Source: Halovivax sp. (GTDB taxonomy: Archaea; Halobacteriota; Halobacteria; Halobacteriales; Natrialbaceae). From it: DNA of 5,645 nucleotides. The notes beneath the pieces are model-generated. The model was not told the DNA's origin. It saw nothing but the letters and a program-made list of their open reading frames with translations, and searched no databases. The DNA is taken from NCBI GenBank assembly GCA_007135505.1, contig SLIS01000454.1, positions 1-5,645 on the forward strand, in the 5' to 3' direction. Below are positions 5,585-5,645 of the stretch, in pieces (the stretch's first letter is position 1; each line of letters begins with the position of its first letter). The position numbers and the translations under genes are program-made.

Positions 5585-5645
5585 GCCGACCGGAATCAGC
5601 GATGTCACGCGGGAAAGAGATTTCAGTCTCCTATCGCCGGGGCTG

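Noticed and set aside
4394..5608. Long open frame on the minus strand covering the whole propeller gene (404 codons)
   Set aside because: It is a mirror of the plus-strand gene. High GC and GNC-type codons leave few antisense stops. The translation is Arg/Gly/Val-rich with no recognisable domain, while the plus frame has clear repeats.
5585..5645. Possible start of a plus-strand gene (ATG at 5602, open for 14 codons) or the end of a minus-strand gene (frame stopping at 5623-5625)
   Set aside because: Only 61 bases are available. Neither reading gives a recognisable sequence, and both are expected by chance, so I cannot choose between them.
1..5645. CRISPR arrays, tRNA/rRNA genes, insertion sequences, toxin-antitoxin or defence modules
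   Set aside because: No regularly spaced repeats, tRNA-like cloverleaf, terminal inverted repeats with a transposase, or defence domains were seen. The short tandem repeats found have at most three units and no spacers.

Overview
The window looks like a chromosomal stretch from a haloarchaeon, probably of the Natrialba / Haloterrigena / Natrinema type. The basis is high GC, acidic proteins rich in Asp and Glu, short or absent 5' leaders behind AT-rich TATA-like boxes, and a very high density of the word CTCGAG (about 26 copies by eye) in both coding and intergenic DNA. The genus is inferred from these features and was not checked by any search.

Layout, left to right: (1) the first 55 codons of a universal stress protein (UspA family) on the minus strand, running off the left edge; (2) a 105-bp divergent promoter region with repeated short motifs; (3) a short-chain dehydrogenase/reductase (SDR, FabG-like) on the plus strand; (4) a 129-bp gap with a degenerate 24/25-bp tandem duplication; (5) a 74-residue two-helix membrane protein of the YgaP-like / DUF2892 family, plus strand; (6) a convergent geranylgeranyl-reductase-family flavoprotein, minus strand; (7) a divergent promoter region with a GC-rich hairpin; (8) a stand-alone tandem-CBS-domain protein, plus strand; (9) a 148-bp convergent gap with a 14-bp tandem repeat; (10) a 307-residue protein with a degenerate HNH-like N-terminus and a second Cys cluster, minus strand; (11) a 90-bp divergent promoter region with a nearly symmetrical TATA element; (12) a cytoplasmic PQQ-like / WD-like beta-propeller protein with about eight blades, plus strand; (13) 61 bp of unassigned sequence at the right edge. 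No gene-free stretch exceeds 300 bases.

Strand direction alternates almost gene by gene, and only SDR and DUF2892 are consecutive on one strand, separated by 129 bp. I therefore see no multi-gene operon and read these as mostly single-gene transcripts with housekeeping or regulatory roles: stress response, redox, isoprenoid-lipid saturation and adenylate sensing. I found no mobile element, CRISPR array, tRNA or rRNA, and nothing that amounts to a new multi-gene system. The most curious items are the HNH-like protein that has lost its catalytic residues, the dyad and repeated motifs between the Usp and SDR genes, and several small tandem duplications.
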